Shown here: piece by piece, positions 1-5,606 of the stretch
Layout of the letters: each line of letters opens with the position of its first letter
Position numbering within the stretch: position 1 is the first letter of the stretch
Source of the DNA: an uncultured Coriobacteriales bacterium
Lineage (GTDB): Bacteria > Actinomycetota > Coriobacteriia > Coriobacteriales > Atopobiaceae
Length of the DNA: 6,837 nt
Direction: 5' to 3'
Assembly (NCBI GenBank): GCA_947305035.1
Contig: CAMZCV010000052.1
Coordinates: 1 to 6,837 of the forward strand
Program-made: the position numbers and the translations under genes
Notes under the pieces: model-generated
What the model was told of the DNA's origin: nothing
The model's input: only the letters and a program-made list of their open reading frames with translations
Database searches by the model: none

Positions 1-738
1 CACAGCCGGAGCGTGGAGCCAACGGAGGAGGGGCTCCACCTCATGGCGCGAGCGCTCGACATCGTATCGCTTGCAGATCTGACCGAGGGGGAATACCGCA
101 ACCGTGGGAAGGTGATCGCCGGAGATATCCGCATCGCCTGCGGGGAGTCAAGCGGAATTGCACCCATCGCGTCCTGCGTGCGCTCGTTCCGCAAACGCTA
201 TCCCGACGTGCGCTTCCGACTGCACAGCGGAAACGCCGACTACGTGGTCGAGCGGCTCGAGCGGGGTCTGGACGACTTCGCGATCCTCTTCAGCTATCCC
301 GGGATCGATCGCTACGAGCATGTCCGGCTTCCGCACACAGATGCATGGGGCGTGTATGCTCCGGAGGGCGATCCGCTTGCCAAGAAAGAGGTCGTATCGC
401 CCGAAGACCTCGAAGGCCTGCCGCTCATCGCCTCCGAGCAGGCTCTGGAGACCGACGAGCTGTCGACATGGTTCGGAGAATCCCTTGCTCGGGTAAAGGT
501 TGCCGCCACCTATACGCTCAGCTACAACGCAACCGTTTTCGTGCGGGAAGGAGTTGGATACATGCTGGGACTCGACGCGCTCGCTCCTGCGGGGCCGGGT
601 ACCGGCTTGGAATTCCGTCCGCTCTGGCCGCCCATCGTTGCGAAGATCGACTTCGCCTGGAGGCGGGAGCAGAAGCTCTCGAATGCCGCCAACCTGTTCC
701 TGTATGAGCTTGGAGCCATCGCCGGCAGCGACTCGTGA
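1..738 (+). CDS. LysR-type transcriptional regulator, 5'-truncated by the window edge
   Basis: LysR regulators bind DNA as oligomers through an N-terminal winged helix-turn-helix and sense a small molecule with a periplasmic-binding-protein-like C-terminal domain. The frame is open from base 1 (HSRSVEPTEEG...), so the GTG at 13 is very unlikely to be the true start. The first visible residues match the end of the DNA-binding domain (the 'LT.EG' wing segment) followed by the linker helix. The GDIRIACGESSGIAPI stretch begins the effector domain, with the usual 'RYPDVRFRLHSG' and 'ERGLDDFAILF' motifs; it runs to near the C-terminus (FAWRREQKLSNAANLFL). About 245 residues are visible of the usual 290-310, so only the HTH is missing. 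It converges on mscS. The inducer and target genes cannot be read from this window. The family call is firm. Confidence 0.9.
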   Translation, partial: HSRSVEPTEEGLHLMARALDIVSLADLTEGEYRNRGKVIAGDIRIACGESSGIAPIASCVRSFRKRYPDVRFRLHSGNADYVVERLERGLDDFAILFSYPGIDRYEHVRLPHTDAWGVYAPEGDPLAKKEVVSPEDLEGLPLIASEQALETDELSTWFGESLARVKVAATYTLSYNATVFVREGVGYMLGLDALAPAGPGTGLEFRPLWPPIVAKIDFAWRREQKLSNAANLFLYELGAIAGSDS

Positions 739-815
739 TTGGAAAGAAACCCAAAGAAATACCGGGCGGCAGCGATTGGAGAATCGTTACCGTCCGGTAC
801 GTGTTTCTCAGCTAT

Positions 816-836
816 CCCAGCTGCCTAAGCAGCGGG
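816..836. terminator. Hairpin between convergent LysR and mscS genes, possible bidirectional terminator
   Basis: An 8-bp stem (CCC, one bulged A, GCTGC / GCAGC, GGG) with a CTAA loop lies in the 120-bp gap between two convergent stop codons, where a shared terminator would be expected. Neither strand has a clear T-run after the stem, so this is not a classical intrinsic terminator. The rest of the gap shows nothing else recognisable. Confidence 0.3.
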
Positions 837-858
837 TGAGCAGGGCAGGGGCGCCTTC

Positions 859-1653
859 CTATTTGGCGGTGATGACGCGGACCGCAGGAGCGTTCACGCC
901 GGCTGCGCCAAGCGCCTCGGTGATCGCCTGGGTGAGGTCGAAGTACACCGTCCAATAATCAGCGGACTTGCACCACGCGCGAACGGTGAACTCCATGGCC
1001 TCGTTGGTTCCGCCGGAGAGGCGCGCGAACGGCTCGGGGTCCTTCACAACCATATCGTTGGCGGCCATGGTATCGAGCATGACCTGCTGGACCTTCGCCA
1101 CATCCTCGCCCTTGGCGCAGCCGAAGGTGAGGTCGACGCGGCGGAGCTCCTCGGCGGTCATGTTGGTCACGTTGGCGTTCATGAGCGCGCCGTTGGGGAT
1201 GGTGACCTTCTTGTTGTCGGTGGTGTTCAGCACGGTGTAGAACAGGCTGATCTCCTTGACCACGCCTTCGCCGCCAGCAGCGTTGATGTAGTCGCCCACC
1301 TTGAAGGGCCTGAAGATAAGCAGCATGATGCCGCCGGCGATGTTGCCGAGCGAGCCCTGCATGGCCATGCCAACAGCGAGGCCGGCAGACGCGAGCACTG
1401 CAACGACGGATGCCATCGGGATGCCCAGGACGCCGATGACGGAGATGATCAGGATGGCATAGAGCACCCACTTCACGCCGTTGAGCAGGTACCTCTTGAG
1501 CGTCTCCTCGCGGGTCTGGATGGACTTCAAGCCTTCCAGGAGCTTCAGGATCTTGTTGACGATCGCCTTGCCGATGATCCAAACGACCAGAGCTAGGACG
1601 ATCTTGGTGATTCCATCGATGAAGACGTCGCCTACTGCAGTGATATCGAACAT
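859..1653 (-). CDS. mscS: Small-conductance mechanosensitive channel, MscS family
   Basis: MscS channels open under membrane tension and release solutes during hypo-osmotic shock; they are homoheptamers of the inner membrane. The 264-residue length is close to the E. coli protein (286). Three membrane segments are visible at about residues 12-32, 62-80 and 82-115. The pore helix (GLAVGMAMQGSLGNIAGG, residues 91-108) closely matches the E. coli TM3 glycine/alanine pattern, and it leads into the family signature FRPFKVGDYI (114-123). The beta domain carries 'TIPNGALMNANVTN' (151-164), and an alpha/beta C-terminal domain follows to the end. The ATG is preceded on the minus strand by AGAAAGGAAG four bases upstream, which supports this start. 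It is divergent from the GNAT-YoaP gene and convergent with the LysR gene, so it is probably transcribed alone. No truncation or missing element is seen. Confidence 0.95.
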   Translation of the reverse strand: MFDITAVGDVFIDGITKIVLALVVWIIGKAIVNKILKLLEGLKSIQTREETLKRYLLNGVKWVLYAILIISVIGVLGIPMASVVAVLASAGLAVGMAMQGSLGNIAGGIMLLIFRPFKVGDYINAAGGEGVVKEISLFYTVLNTTDNKKVTIPNGALMNANVTNMTAEELRRVDLTFGCAKGEDVAKVQQVMLDTMAANDMVVKDPEPFARLSGGTNEAMEFTVRAWCKSADYWTVYFDLTQAITEALGAAGVNAPAVRVITAK

Positions 1654-1703
1654 CTTTCTTCCTTTCTAAGTTGCCTGTACCGATGCTGCCTGCCCGGATT
1701 GGG

Positions 1704-1733
1704 TGGACAGCGGGTCTGCGCGAGACCTATTGT
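1704..1733 (+). promoter_or_regulatory. Candidate promoter for the GNAT-YoaP gene
   Basis: TGGACA (1704-1709, one mismatch to the -35 consensus) and TATTGT (1728-1733) are separated by 18 bp in the 115-bp divergent gap between mscS and the GNAT-YoaP gene. Transcription would begin about 30 bases before the ATG. TAGTAT at 1733-1738 is an alternative -10, but its spacing is too long. No equally good promoter was seen for mscS on the other strand. Confidence 0.4.
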
Positions 1734-1768
1734 AGTATCTGGCGGCTACGGATACGGAGAGGCGCCCG

Positions 1769-2515
1769 ATGGGTTACATACGCGTGACGAAAGACAACCT
1801 CGAGCGGGAGCACATCTGCTGCGCCATCTCGAACAACAGGGACGTGCAGGTCTCCTCTAAGAAAGCGTGGCTGGCCGAGCGCTTTGACGAGGGTCTGGTC
1901 TTCCTCAAGAGCACCGAGCGCGGCAAATGCTTCATCGAGTACATCCCCGCGGAGAACGCATGGAACCCCATCGATGCGGACGGCTTCATGTACATAGACT
2001 GCCTGTGGGTGTCCGGTTCCCTCAAGGGCCACGGATACTCCAACGATCTGCTCGGCGCATGCATCGCCGACAGCAGGGAGCAGGGCAAACAGGGCCTCTG
2101 CATCCTGAGCGCTGCGAAGAAGAAGCCGTTTCTCGCCGATCCGATATTTCTGAAGCACAAGGGCTTCACCGTGTGCGACGAGGCGGACAACGGCATCCAG
2201 CTCTGGTACCTGCCGCTCTGCCCAGATGCCATGCCGCCCAGGATCAAGGACTGTGCCAGGCATCCGCGGGTGGATGAGCCGGGGTACGTCCTGTTCTACA
2301 CGAGCCAGTGCCCGTTCAACGCCAAGTACGTGCCCATCGTGGAGCAGACCGCAAACGAGTTGGGCGTTCCCTTCAGGGCGATTCACCTTGCGAGCAGGGA
2401 GGAAGCGCGGAGCGCGCCGACGCCCATCACCACGTATGCGCTGTTCCATGACGGGGAGTACCTGACGAACGAGCAGCTCAACGACAAGAAGTTCTTCAAG
2501 CTGGCGGCTGGCTGA
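1769..2515 (+). CDS. GNAT acetyltransferase with thioredoxin-like segment and C-terminal YoaP domain
   Basis: The 248-residue protein has two parts. Residues 1-150 form a GNAT fold, with the acetyl-CoA pyrophosphate loop at about 84-95 (SLKGHGYSNDLL, the Q/R-x-x-G-x-G position) and 'FLKHKGFTVCDEADNGIQLWY' as the terminal strand. Residues about 170-246 match the YoaP family: a thioredoxin/glutaredoxin-like start (VLFYTSQCPFNAKYVP, with C181-P-F-N where a redox CxxC would sit) and the YoaP C-terminal motif (PITTYALFHDGEYLTNEQL...KKFFKL, 219-244). The second cysteine of a CxxC is absent (N184), so disulfide exchange is doubtful and a binding role is more likely. The ATG has GGAGAGG six bases upstream (1756-1762). 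The TGA overlaps the next ATG, suggesting a former operon with the oxidoreductase. The substrate is unknown; the family is called with good confidence. Confidence 0.88.
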   Translation: MGYIRVTKDNLEREHICCAISNNRDVQVSSKKAWLAERFDEGLVFLKSTERGKCFIEYIPAENAWNPIDADGFMYIDCLWVSGSLKGHGYSNDLLGACIADSREQGKQGLCILSAAKKKPFLADPIFLKHKGFTVCDEADNGIQLWYLPLCPDAMPPRIKDCARHPRVDEPGYVLFYTSQCPFNAKYVPIVEQTANELGVPFRAIHLASREEARSAPTPITTYALFHDGEYLTNEQLNDKKFFKLAAG

Positions 2516-2880
2516 TGCTTTGCTGGGCTGGTCATAGAGACGACGCTGTGGATGCTGGGGGCCATGTGGATGTCCTCGTCATCGGGGCGGGGCTTGCCGG
2601 ATGTTCGGTCGGACGCATCATGCGTGGAAGCGGCGCGAGCGTCCTGATCGCCGAGCTGCGCGATGCTGGATGCAAGGAGAAGCTCTGCGGAGGCGTCCTT
2701 TCCCATGGGGCGGAGGGTTTCCTCGCGAAGATCTACGGAGCCGGCATGCTGGAGGAGCTATCTCGATGCGGGAGGGCAGCTGCACGACCGCCTGTCCCTG
2801 CAGGCAGGCGCCCCAGCAGCCAGGCGCCCCGCTATCGGTGGATGTATATCCGCGACATCTGGGGCTCGCCGTCGCCTTGA
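2515..2880 (+). pseudogene. Truncated FAD-dependent oxidoreductase (geranylgeranyl-reductase-like N-terminus)
   Basis: The frame starts at an ATG overlapping the YoaP stop codon (TGATG); GTG at 2566 is an alternative start nearer the domain. Residues 18-47 are a clear FAD-binding Rossmann element: VDVLVIGAGLAGC (GxGxxG at 24-29), then a second strand ending in the acidic E47 that would contact the ribose. KEKLCGGVLS (54-63) matches the 'K-x-CGG' segment of geranylgeranyl-reductase-type flavoproteins, which are normally about 350-450 residues. Recognisable similarity stops near residue 83 (about base 2765). The tail is compositionally odd (RAAARPPVPAGRRPSS), and the frame ends at 2880 inside the oppositely oriented GNAT gene. 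No catalytic or substrate domain follows in any frame. I infer loss of the 3' four-fifths of the gene, probably by deletion. Confidence 0.65.
2805..2830. repeat. 10-bp direct repeat at the oxidoreductase/GNAT junction
   Basis: CAGGCGCCCC occurs at 2805-2814 and again at 2821-2830, separated by AGCAGC. The second copy ends one base before the stop codon of the minus-strand GNAT gene. It lies where the oxidoreductase similarity has just ended, so it may mark the deletion or slippage joint. In such GC-rich DNA a chance origin is possible. Confidence 0.5.
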
Positions 2881-3284
2881 GCCATGCAGAGGAACTCCCA
2901 ACCGTACCGCTCATAGAAGCCTATATGGTCGGTCAGGAGGTAGAGCGGAGAGATGCCCTTCGCACGCAGGTCTTCCACCACCATCTCGAGCAGCCTTCCG
3001 GCGATCCCCCGCCCCCGGTGGCTCTCGTCGACATAGACGGCGCAAACGTTGGGGGCGAGGTCGGGCCTGTCGTGGAAGTCGTTCTCGATGACGCCCAGGC
3101 CGCCGACGATGCGCCCCCCATCAAGGCAGAGGTACCAGCCGAGCTCCGTCTCGCCGGAAAGATAGGCGTCCATGCATGCCAGATAGGCCTCTTCCGGCAC
3201 GTTCCACCGCGCATGGAACCATGCGGCTGCAGCCTTCTCCAGCTCGGGACGCTCCCTCAGGGTTATGCAAGTGCAGCTGTTCAT
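2832..3284 (-). CDS. GNAT family N-acetyltransferase
   Basis: A complete 150-residue single-domain GNAT protein, expected to move an acetyl group from acetyl-CoA to an unidentified amine. Key pieces in order: an N-terminal helix region with WFHARWNVPEEAY (22-34), a beta strand pair (LGWYLCLDGGRIVGGLGVIEN, 48-68), then NVCAVYVDESHRGRGIAGRLLEMV (79-102), in which R90-G-R-G-I-A is the acetyl-CoA pyrophosphate loop, and the closing GFYERYGWEF (122-131). The ATG overlaps the TGA of the upstream TfoX-N gene (ATGA), which points to translational coupling. Only a weak GAAGAAG lies in the ribosome-binding position, which fits coupled re-initiation. Its 3' end abuts the broken oxidoreductase on the opposite strand. 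The family is certain and the substrate unknown. Confidence 0.9.
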   Translation of the reverse strand: MNSCTCITLRERPELEKAAAAWFHARWNVPEEAYLACMDAYLSGETELGWYLCLDGGRIVGGLGVIENDFHDRPDLAPNVCAVYVDESHRGRGIAGRLLEMVVEDLRAKGISPLYLLTDHIGFYERYGWEFLCMAQGDGEPQMSRIYIHR

Positions 3285-3586
3285 CTGCGCTTCTTCGGTG
3301 CGGGGAGCTCGGGGAGCATGGCCTCGACCAGCTCGGCAACCGCCTCGGCGTCCTCGATATCCACCAAACGCATGGGGGCGGCGCCCTCATAGGGGATCTC
3401 CGTGAATGCGAGCCTCTCCCGTGCGGCGGGCGTGTCCTTGACGAGGAAGCGATCGTCGTAGACGCCTCCGAAGAGCTTTCCCGACGCATAGAGCATGTAC
3501 TCGCCCATCATCTTCCGCGTGGTGACATCGGCCACCCCGCCGAGCAGCTCGAGCACGAACTCGAGGTGTTCCCCGCTGCTTGCCAT
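3281..3586 (-). CDS. TfoX N-terminal domain protein (TfoX/Sxy family)
   Basis: A 101-residue protein consisting of a TfoX-N domain alone. The family hallmark is near the N-terminus: VTTRKMMGEYMLYASGKLFGGVYDDRFLVKDTP (21-53), with the MMGEY...LF..VY..R.YLK pattern, followed by a short helical C-terminus ending in a basic KKRR. In gammaproteobacteria TfoX/Sxy proteins activate competence genes with CRP, but those also carry a C-terminal domain that is absent here. Stand-alone TfoX-N proteins are widespread and of unknown role, so a competence function should not be assumed. The start at 3586 is chosen because AAGGAGG sits four bases upstream; an in-frame ATG at 3667 would add 27 low-complexity residues and lacks that support. 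The stop overlaps the start of the following GNAT gene, forming a two-gene operon. Confidence 0.88.
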   Translation of the reverse strand: MASSGEHLEFVLELLGGVADVTTRKMMGEYMLYASGKLFGGVYDDRFLVKDTPAARERLAFTEIPYEGAAPMRLVDIEDAEAVAELVEAMLPELPAPKKRR

Positions 3587-3590
3587 GGGT

Positions 3591-3597
3591 CCTCCTT
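3591..3597 (-). promoter_or_regulatory. Ribosome binding site fixing the TfoX-N start
   Basis: AAGGAGG on the minus strand, four bases before the ATG at 3586, is the strongest Shine-Dalgarno sequence in the window. It argues for the short (101-residue) protein rather than the start at 3667. Confidence 0.8.
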
Positions 3598-3695
3598 GCC
3601 GCTTGCTCCGTCTACCAACCAATGATAGGGGAGACGGGGGATAATGGATGCGACGGGGACTCCGCAAAGCCTCCCGCTATGCGAAGGGACTGCCC

Positions 3696-4154
3696 ATGCT
3701 CGAACTGGTCGAAGTGGATGAACGGAACTGGCTGGACGTCAGGGAGCTCTCGGTGGCAGAGAGCCAGGAGGGCTTTCTCGACAGTGCGCTCGGCATCATC
3801 GCGCGGGGTTACATCTACCGCAGCAGCCGCGCGCGGGTGATCGGCATTACTCACGACGGCACTATGATCGGCGTCGCGCTGGTGAAGGACCTCGACGAGG
3901 AGCCTGCCTGCTACGACCTGCAGCAGTTCATGATCGACAAACGCTTCCAGGGGAGGGGCCTCGGCACCCAGGCGCTGCGCATGATCCTCTCCGAGCTTGA
4001 ACGCGAGCGGAAGTACGACTGCGTCGAGGTTTGCGTCAAGGCACAGGACGCCGCCGCCCTGCATATCTATGAGAAGGCCGGTGTCATTGATACCGGATAC
4101 GTGGATGACGACGCACCCGACTGCCTCAACCTGATGTACCGCTTCGCGTGCTAG
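3696..4154 (+). CDS. GNAT acetyltransferase resembling polyamine acetyltransferases (PaiA/BltD type)
   Basis: A 152-residue GNAT protein. Family features in order: NWLDVRELSVAESQEGFLDS (11-30), a loop-helix region seen in spermidine/spermine acetyltransferases of the BltD/PaiA kind; the strands VIGITHDGTMIGVALV (48-63) and YDLQQFMIDKRFQGRGLG (73-90); the acetyl-CoA loop Q85-G-R-G-L-G; the fourth strand YDCVEVCVKAQDAAALHIYEKAGV (107-130), where N is usual in the N-x-x-A position but here reads Q-D-A-A-A; and a final strand. The start at 3696 is chosen because AAGGGA (3684-3689) lies six bases upstream. The in-frame ATG at 3648 would add a basic 16-residue leader not typical of the family. It diverges from the TfoX-N gene and stops 18 bases before the convergent nucleosidase gene. 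Polyamine specificity is an inference from similarity only. Confidence 0.88.
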   Translation: MLELVEVDERNWLDVRELSVAESQEGFLDSALGIIARGYIYRSSRARVIGITHDGTMIGVALVKDLDEEPACYDLQQFMIDKRFQGRGLGTQALRMILSELERERKYDCVEVCVKAQDAAALHIYEKAGVIDTGYVDDDAPDCLNLMYRFAC

Positions 4155-4172
4155 CGGGCATCTCCACGGGTG

Positions 4173-4964
4173 CTACAGGCTCTCGAGCATCTCCAGAACC
4201 GCGCTGGCGCACTTTGCCGCCGCGTCGGCGACGAACTGCTCGAATTCCGAGTTGTCACCGCTGTCGGAGATGACACGGATGATGATGAACGGCGTCTCGT
4301 TGAGGTAGCACACCTGCGCGATGGCACCGCCCTCCATCTCGGCGCAGAGGCCGCCGAAGTGCGACGTTATCTCGACTATCTGCTCTTCGGTGGTGATGAA
4401 CTGGTCGCCGCTGCACACGCGCCCCTCGAGCACCTTCGAGGAGGGCGAGGCGTCCTTCACCGCCGCGACGGCTAGGGCGCGCAGCTCCTCATCGGTGGGG
4501 AAGGCCACCATCTTGGTGTAGGGAATCTCCCCGCGCCTGAACCCCAGGGGCGTGACGTCGTAGTCGTGCTGTACCGCATCGTGGGCGATCACGAAATCGC
4601 CCACGGAGAGCTCATCGTTGAGTGCGCCGGCAACGCCGGTGTTGATCACGCGGCCCACGCCGAAGTTGTTGATAAGGGTTTGCGCGCAGATGCCTGCGTT
4701 CACCTTGCCCATGCCGCACTGCACCACGACGACCTTCCTGCCGGAGATGGTGCCCTGGCAGAACTCCATGCCGGAGATGGTGGTGATCTCGGGCTTCTCC
4801 ATGGCGTCCTTGATGGCGGACACCTCGCTTTCCATGGCGCCGATGATACCGGTCACGGTCTTGCCCCCTTTCGCGCAGCCTGCAGCCCCAACCGTCGCAA
4901 CCGAAGCTGCGAAGAGCTTGAGCGCTTGGCGCCTATCGATGACGAGCTCGTTCTTGGAATCCAT
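4173..4964 (-). CDS. mtnN: 5'-methylthioadenosine/S-adenosylhomocysteine nucleosidase with Tat lipoprotein signal
   Basis: The enzyme hydrolyses MTA and SAH to adenine plus the thio-ribose product, in methionine salvage and methyl-cycle detoxification. The catalytic core (residues 37-263) aligns with E. coli MtnN throughout: GIIGAMESE (39-47; E47 matches catalytic E12), GMGKVNAG (84-91), INTGVAGAL (107-115), SGDQFI (185-190), AEMEGGAIAQV (208-218; E211 matches E174) and RVISDSGD (230-237; D234 matches the general acid D197). Unlike the cytoplasmic E. coli enzyme it has a leader: D-RRQALK (twin arginine R11-R12), a short hydrophobic stretch and a lipobox-like AAGC with C30. That suggests Tat export and lipid anchoring outside the membrane. 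The start at 4964 has GGGAAAGG eight bases upstream; an ATG at 5060 would bury the signal internally. Nucleosidase identity is firm, export is inferred. Confidence 0.92.
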   Translation of the reverse strand: MDSKNELVIDRRQALKLFAASVATVGAAGCAKGGKTVTGIIGAMESEVSAIKDAMEKPEITTISGMEFCQGTISGRKVVVVQCGMGKVNAGICAQTLINNFGVGRVINTGVAGALNDELSVGDFVIAHDAVQHDYDVTPLGFRRGEIPYTKMVAFPTDEELRALAVAAVKDASPSSKVLEGRVCSGDQFITTEEQIVEITSHFGGLCAEMEGGAIAQVCYLNETPFIIIRVISDSGDNSEFEQFVADAAAKCASAVLEMLESL

Positions 4965-4967
4965 GGA

Positions 4968-4980
4968 AAAGGCCTTTCCC
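4968..4980 (-). promoter_or_regulatory. Ribosome binding site of the nucleosidase gene, overlapping a palindrome
   Basis: GGGAAAGG on the minus strand (4973-4980) precedes the ATG by eight bases and decides the start. It overlaps the perfect 10-bp palindrome AAAGGCCTTT (4968-4977), so the site could be partly paired in the mRNA. Whether this has any effect is not known. Confidence 0.5.
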
Positions 4981-5004
4981 CGTCCACCTGCATGTATCGC
5001 TGGG

Positions 5005-5032
5005 ACTATACGATACCACCATGCTGGGTGAA
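5005..5032 (-). promoter_or_regulatory. Candidate promoter for the nucleosidase gene
   Basis: Read on the minus strand, TTCACC (5027-5032) and TATAGT (5005-5010) are 16 bp apart, in the 110-bp gap after the upstream XRE gene. Transcription would start about 35 bases before the ATG at 4964. The -35 match is only four of six, and read-through from the XRE gene is an alternative. Confidence 0.35.
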
Positions 5033-5074
5033 ACGGAGAAAGGCGTGCTTTGCGCCGCAATCGAGTTGGGAGTG

Positions 5075-5527
5075 CTACGAGTTCTTCCAGTGCCCCAGCG
5101 TGGGGAGCAGTGCACCCATGAACGAGACTGCCTCGTCGAGGCTCATGCCGGTTGCCTGCACGAGGTACGGCGCCGACGTCTCAATCACGTCGTCCATGGT
5201 CTTGTAGGTGAATTCGCCGTCGTTGTAGCACCACTTGCAGTAGTCGGGGTTCTCCGAGCCGTTGGCATCTGTGCCCTTATCCATGTCGGGTACCGAGAAC
5301 GGCGTGCCGCAGCATTGGCATGCGGGTTCGTGCGGGAGGTCGAGCAGGTGCATGACGGGGACATCCAGCACAGATGCCAGCAGCTTGGTCATGTCGATGC
5401 TCGGCGTGGTCTCGCCCGTCTCCCAGCGGCTCACCGCCTGGCGGGTGACGAACACCTTGCGGGCGAGCTCCTCCTGCGTGAGGCCCTTGTCCTTGCGTGC
5501 CTGGGGCAGAACATCCTTGATAGCCAT
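5075..5527 (-). CDS. XRE-family regulator with C-terminal zinc-ribbon-like domain
   Basis: A 150-residue protein. Residues 3-62 are a Cro/C1-type helix-turn-helix (VLPQARKDKGLTQEELARKVFVTRQAVSRWETGETTPSIDMTKLLASVLDV), with the recognition helix around TRQAVSRWE (28-36). The C-terminal part has cysteines C70, C72, C73, C97 and C100 in a C-x-C-C...C-x-x-C arrangement (ACQCCGTPF and DYCKWCYNDGEFTYK), matching the putative zinc-ribbon domain often fused to XRE regulators in gut anaerobes. A final helical section (120-142) may mediate dimerisation. The start at 5527 is chosen because GGAGG lies five bases upstream; the in-frame ATG at 5590 adds 21 residues with no family likeness. It lies downstream of a second XRE gene, with a palindrome and a repeat cluster between them. 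It is probably a DNA-binding regulator; targets and ligand are unknown. Confidence 0.88.
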   Translation of the reverse strand: MAIKDVLPQARKDKGLTQEELARKVFVTRQAVSRWETGETTPSIDMTKLLASVLDVPVMHLLDLPHEPACQCCGTPFSVPDMDKGTDANGSENPDYCKWCYNDGEFTYKTMDDVIETSAPYLVQATGMSLDEAVSFMGALLPTLGHWKNS

Positions 5528-5532
5528 GGGTT

Positions 5533-5537
5533 CCTCC
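5533..5537 (-). promoter_or_regulatory. Ribosome binding site fixing the zinc-ribbon XRE start
   Basis: GGAGG on the minus strand, five bases before the ATG at 5527, supports the 150-residue protein over the 171-residue version beginning at 5590. Confidence 0.7.
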
Positions 5538-5557
5538 AATCCTCTCTGCGTGATTCG

Positions 5558-5586
5558 AGTGTATGCGCTCGGACCGGCTTCGTCAC
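5558..5586 (-). promoter_or_regulatory. Candidate promoter of the zinc-ribbon XRE gene
   Basis: On the minus strand GTGACG (5581-5586, four of six matches to the -35 consensus) is 17 bp from TACACT (5558-5563). Transcription would start about 25 bases before the ATG. The -35 element touches the 17-bp dyad at 5586-5602, which would let a bound repressor block polymerase. Confidence 0.4.
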
Positions 5587-5602
5587 GCAACAGCTTGTTG
5601 CG
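5586..5602. promoter_or_regulatory. Perfect 7-3-7 dyad, candidate XRE operator
   Basis: CGCAACA (5586-5592) and TGTTGCG (5596-5602) are exact reverse complements around GCT. XRE repressors commonly bind dyads of this size near their own promoters. This one abuts the putative -35 of the zinc-ribbon XRE gene and ends four bases before the repeat cluster begins. An RNA hairpin after the upstream XRE gene is the alternative; no T-run follows on either strand. Confidence 0.45.
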
Positions 5603-5606
5603 CGCT

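Noticed and set aside
13..738. GTG at 13 as the start of the LysR gene
   Set aside because: The frame is open to base 1 and the sequence around 13 is already the end of a LysR DNA-binding domain, so the gene simply continues out of the window.
1727..2449. Minus-strand open frame of 240 codons opposite the GNAT-YoaP gene
   Set aside because: It has no recognisable domain and lies wholly antisense to a gene with clear family motifs and a good ribosome site. Long antisense frames are expected in GC-rich coding DNA.
2601..3392. Plus-strand open frame of 263 codons across the flavoprotein remnant and GNAT gene
   Set aside because: The translation is compositionally biased without domain similarity, and it is antisense to two supported genes.
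3622..3645. TATCAT (minus) and GATAAT (plus) as divergent -10 boxes between the TfoX-N and GNAT genes
   Set aside because: Both are plausible -10 hexamers, but neither has a convincing -35 at normal spacing. They are recorded here only as weak candidates.
4965..5060. Longer start (5060) for the nucleosidase gene
   Set aside because: It would place 32 arbitrary residues before the signal peptide, and the ribosome site GGGAAAGG fits the start at 4964.
5528..5590. Longer start (5590) for the zinc-ribbon XRE gene
   Set aside because: The 21 extra residues are not part of an HTH, the candidate promoter lies inside them, and GGAGG is placed for the start at 5527.
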